From assembly GCA_026392465.1 (NCBI GenBank), contig JAPLCA010000038.1:124001-188000 (forward strand): 64,000 bases of DNA, read 5' to 3'. Below the pieces are notes generated by a model. That model saw only the letters and a list, made by a program, of their open reading frames with translations, had not been told where the DNA came from and made no database searches. The first letter of the stretch is position 1. Every line of letters starts with the position of its first letter. This DNA is from Propionibacteriales bacterium (lineage in GTDB: Bacteria > Actinomycetota > Actinomycetes > Propionibacteriales > Nocardioidaceae). Made by a program: the position numbers and the translations under genes. This document shows, piece by piece, positions 61,560-64,000 of this stretch.

Positions 61560-63263
61560 ATGACCACGACGCTCGCGGCCGCGGACGGGTCGTTCCGGCT
61601 CGACGCGGACGTCTTCGACTACACGATCGTCGCGATCTACTTCGCGGTCGTGCTGGGCATCGGCTTCCTGGCGCGGCGCCAGGTGTCGACGAGCATCGAC
61701 TTCTTCCTGTCGGGGCGGTCGCTGCCGGCGTGGGTGACGGGCCTGGCGTTCATCGCCGCGAACCTCGGCGCGGTCGAGATCATGGGCATGAGCGCGAACG
61801 GCGCGCAGTACGGCATGGCGACCGTCCACTACTTCTGGATCGGCGCCGTCCCCGCCATGCTCTTCCTCGGCGTCGTGATGATGCCGTTCTACTACGGCTC
61901 CGGCGTGCGCAGCGTCCCCGAGTTCATGCGCCGACGCTTCGGCACCGGCGCGCACCTGGTGAACGCCCTGAGCTTCTCGGTCGCCCAGCTGCTCATCGCC
62001 GGCATCAACCTGTTCCTGCTCGCGACGATCGTCAACCGGCTGCTCGGCTGGCCGCTCTGGGTGTCGCTGGTCGTGGCGGCCGCCGTCGTCCTCAGCTACA
62101 CGGCGCTCGGTGGACTCTCGGCGGCGATCTACAACGAGGTCCTGCAGTTCTTCGTCATCGTCGCCGCCCTCGTGCCGCTCACCATCATCGCCCTGCACAA
62201 GGTCGGCGGGTGGCAGGGCGTCGTCGACAAGGTCCAGCCCGGACCCGAGCAGCTGTCGTCCTGGCCGGGCACCGACCTGACCGGCATCGACAACCCCTTC
62301 TGGTCCGTCGTCGGGCTCGTGCTCGGCCTCGGCTTCGTCCTGTCGTTCGGCTACTGGACCACCAACTTCGTCGAGGTCCAGCGCGCCATGGCGTCGTCGT
62401 CGATGTCCGCGGCCCGTCGCGCGCCGATCATCGGTGCGTTCCCGAAGATGTTCATCCCGTTCGTCGTGATCATCCCCGGCATCATCGCCGCGATCGTCGT
62501 CCCCGAGCTCGCCGCGCTGAAGTCCGGCGGCGACGCGCAGGGCGTCACCTACAACGACGCCATCCTGCTGCTCATGCGCGACCTGCTGCCGAACGGCATG
62601 CTCGGCGTCGCCCTCGCCGGCCTGCTCGCGTCGTTCATGGCCGGCATGGCCGCCAACATCTCCGCGTTCAACACCGTCTTCAGCTACGACCTCTGGCAGC
62701 AGTACGTCGTGAAGGACAGGGAGGACGGCTACTACCTGAAGGTCGGACGCATCGCCACGGTCGGCGCCACCGTCGTGGCCATCGGCACCGCGCTCATCGC
62801 GTCGAACTACGACAACCTCATGGACTACCTGCAGACGCTCTTCGGGTTCTTCAACGCGCCGCTGTTCGCCACGTTCATCCTCGGCATGTTCTGGAAGCGC
62901 ATGACCCCGACCGCCGGCTGGTCCGGCCTGGTCGCCGGCACGGGAGCCGCCGTGCTCGTGGCCGTGCTCAGCGAGGACGCCCTCGGCCCCGCCAGCATCG
63001 GCGTCATCGGCCTGTCGGGGCAGGGCGCGTCGTTCGTCGCCGCCGGCGCCGCCTTCGCCGTCGACATCCTGGTGAGCGTCGCCGTCACCCTCGTGACCGC
63101 CCCGAAGCCCGAGAAGGAGCTCGTCGGGCTCGTGTACTCCCTGACGCCCAAGGCGGACCTCGTCGACCCCGACGAGGGCGCCCTGCCCTGGTACCAGTCG
63201 CCGGTCAAGCTCGCCGGCATCGGGCTGGTCCTCGTCGTCGTCCTCAACGTGATCTTCCGGTAG
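61560..63263 (+). CDS. Sodium:solute symporter (SSS/SLC5 family)
   Basis: This 567-aa protein has about 14 helices. DFFLSGRSLPAWVTGLAFIA after the first helix and AANLGAVEIMGMSANGAQYG contain the sodium-site region. SYTALGGLSAAIYNEVLQFF and LSFGYWTTNFVEVQRAMASS are also SSS features. The pattern is closest to SglT-like sugar symporters, but the substrate is not certain. ATG 61560 is chosen because GAAGAGG is then 9 bases away; ATG 61551 would be too close. A small two-helix protein follows 9 bases later. The palindromic repeat occupies its upstream region. Confidence 0.88.
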   Translation: MTTTLAAADGSFRLDADVFDYTIVAIYFAVVLGIGFLARRQVSTSIDFFLSGRSLPAWVTGLAFIAANLGAVEIMGMSANGAQYGMATVHYFWIGAVPAMLFLGVVMMPFYYGSGVRSVPEFMRRRFGTGAHLVNALSFSVAQLLIAGINLFLLATIVNRLLGWPLWVSLVVAAAVVLSYTALGGLSAAIYNEVLQFFVIVAALVPLTIIALHKVGGWQGVVDKVQPGPEQLSSWPGTDLTGIDNPFWSVVGLVLGLGFVLSFGYWTTNFVEVQRAMASSSMSAARRAPIIGAFPKMFIPFVVIIPGIIAAIVVPELAALKSGGDAQGVTYNDAILLLMRDLLPNGMLGVALAGLLASFMAGMAANISAFNTVFSYDLWQQYVVKDREDGYYLKVGRIATVGATVVAIGTALIASNYDNLMDYLQTLFGFFNAPLFATFILGMFWKRMTPTAGWSGLVAGTGAAVLVAVLSEDALGPASIGVIGLSGQGASFVAAGAAFAVDILVSVAVTLVTAPKPEKELVGLVYSLTPKADLVDPDEGALPWYQSPVKLAGIGLVLVVVLNVIFR

Positions 63264-63272
63264 GAGCCCAGC

Positions 63273-63545
63273 ATGAGCGAGAAGCACACCGCGGGCGCGT
63301 TCGACGTCCGCACCCTCATCGGCGGCCTGCTCGGCGTCTACGGCCTGATCCTCACCGGCCTCGGGCTGTTCCGCGCCACCGAGGCGGAGCTGGCCCGCGG
63401 TGACGGCCTCAACATCAACCTCTGGGCCGGCATCGGCATGCTCGTGGTGTCTGCCGCGTTCCTGACCTGGGTGCGCCTGCGCCCGCTCGTCGTCCCCGCC
63501 GAGCCGACGTCGTCACCCGCCGACGGCACGTCCGACGGCAGCTGA
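63273..63545 (+). CDS. Small two-helix membrane protein
   Basis: This 90-aa protein has two helices (about 14-33, LIGGLLGVYGLILTGLGLF, and 49-68, LWAGIGMLVVSAAFLTWVRL) and a polar Ser/Pro/Asp tail. It starts 9 bases after the symporter stop and follows AGGAG, so it is in the same operon. It may be an accessory subunit of the symporter. I do not recognise a named family. Confidence 0.75.
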   Translation: MSEKHTAGAFDVRTLIGGLLGVYGLILTGLGLFRATEAELARGDGLNINLWAGIGMLVVSAAFLTWVRLRPLVVPAEPTSSPADGTSDGS

Positions 63546-63578
63546 GACGCACCCTCGCCGCACGGGCCGGCTCGGCGC

Positions 63579-64000
63579 CTACTCCTCGCGCAGGCGCGGG
63601 ACGGTGGCGTTGTCGGGCTTGATGCCGAGCTTGTCGGCGTAGAAGGCGCGCACGACGTCCATGTCAGCGGCGACGTCGTCGGAGGCGACGAACGTCGGGC
63701 CGTAGCCCATGGTCCTCGTCGGCGGGTCGAAGAACGCCAGCGTGATCGGCAGTCCCGTCTCGCGCGACAACCGGTGGAAGCCGGACTTCCAGTACTCTCC
63801 GCGCGAGCGGGTGCCCTCGGCCGCGATCACCAGCCGGAAGTCCTCGCCGGCCTTCGCCTCCGCCGCCAGCTCGCCGACGACGCCGGCGGCGTCGCGCCGG
63901 TCGAGCGGCACCCCGCCGAGCGCCCGCAGCAGCCATCCGAGCGGCCCCTTGAACAGCTCCTTCTTCACGAGCACGCGCGGGTGGGCCCCGTCGTGCCACA
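63579..64000 (-). CDS. 1-acyl-glycerol-phosphate acyltransferase-like protein (5' end outside window)
   Basis: This is the last ~140 residues of a PlsC-type acyltransferase. WHDGAHPRVLVKKELFKGPL and GWLLRALGGVPLDRRDAAG correspond to the central block; IAAEGTRSRGEYWKSGFHRL holds the EGTR motif that binds the phosphate of the acceptor. The HxxxxD catalytic motif would lie beyond base 64000. The C terminus DNATVPRLREE is intact. Phospholipid acylation is likely, but the exact acceptor is unknown. Confidence 0.82.
   Translation of the reverse strand, partial: WHDGAHPRVLVKKELFKGPLGWLLRALGGVPLDRRDAAGVVGELAAEAKAGEDFRLVIAAEGTRSRGEYWKSGFHRLSRETGLPITLAFFDPPTRTMGYGPTFVASDDVAADMDVVRAFYADKLGIKPDNATVPRLREE

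Noticed and set aside
60061..61567. Minus-strand ORFs across repeat copy 2
   Set aside because: They run through the inverted repeats and into trkA antisense; Arg/Pro/Ala-rich products with no start signal.

Overview
The window is about 70% G+C and carries gene sets typical of a high-GC actinobacterium. These are rne-rplU-rpmA-obgE-proB-proA-nadD-rsfS in one run, DtxR- and FurA-type operators, DUF5819/HTTM pairs, LPXTG anchoring and a GlfT2/Glf galactofuran machinery. My best guess is Propionibacteriales, Nocardioidaceae (Aeromicrobium- or Nocardioides-like). That placement rests on gene content only, not on a marker-gene comparison.

Layout: 1-541 is a non-coding palindromic repeat (copy 1). 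543-14119 is the housekeeping block: an MFS exporter, a DUF2344 protein, RNase E/G, L21, L27, Obg, ProB, an intruding secreted EEP nuclease, ProA, a 49-aa membrane protein, NadD, RsfS and a GpgP-like phosphatase. A tRNA-Ala(GGC) follows. 14473-22938 is an iron/haem import locus: an HtaA protein and a neocarzinostatin-fold protein diverge, across a DtxR-like box, from a FecBCDE-type ABC importer. 22892-26251 holds a GbsR-type regulator and furA-katG, and both furA and katG carry an in-frame TAG. 26341-29427 has DUF1304, a 14-TM exporter with its MarR regulator, and a GNAT. 29468-35069 has two DUF5819-HTTM pairs on either side of a sortase-anchored protein. 35050-39133 has an MFS protein, an M13 peptidase and a siderophore-interacting reductase. 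39168-58663 is a cell-surface glycan region: nonulosonate genes between two DUF6716 transferases, RfbB, Wzm/Wzt, Glf, several GTs, a pyruvyl transferase, a flippase-like protein, GlfT2, an IspD/TarI-like enzyme and a GlfT1-like GT. 58725-60738 is a TrkH/TrkA potassium system. 60739-61559 is repeat copy 2. A sodium symporter, a small membrane protein and a truncated acyltransferase close the window.

How the genes fit together: the iron locus, FurA/KatG and the siderophore-interacting protein form an iron and oxidative-stress theme. The 39-59 kb region looks like assembly and export of a galactofuranose-containing, probably nonulosonate-decorated wall glycan. The DUF5819-HTTM-LPXTG block is the best candidate for an undescribed system. 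The strongest sequence-level anomalies are the two nonsense codons in furA and katG, the two copies of a roughly 0.7 kb nested palindrome, and a perfectly symmetric 17-bp bidirectional leaderless promoter between pepO and the siderophore-interacting gene. Many genes here have a TANNNT -10 box 6-7 bases before the start codon and are probably leaderless.
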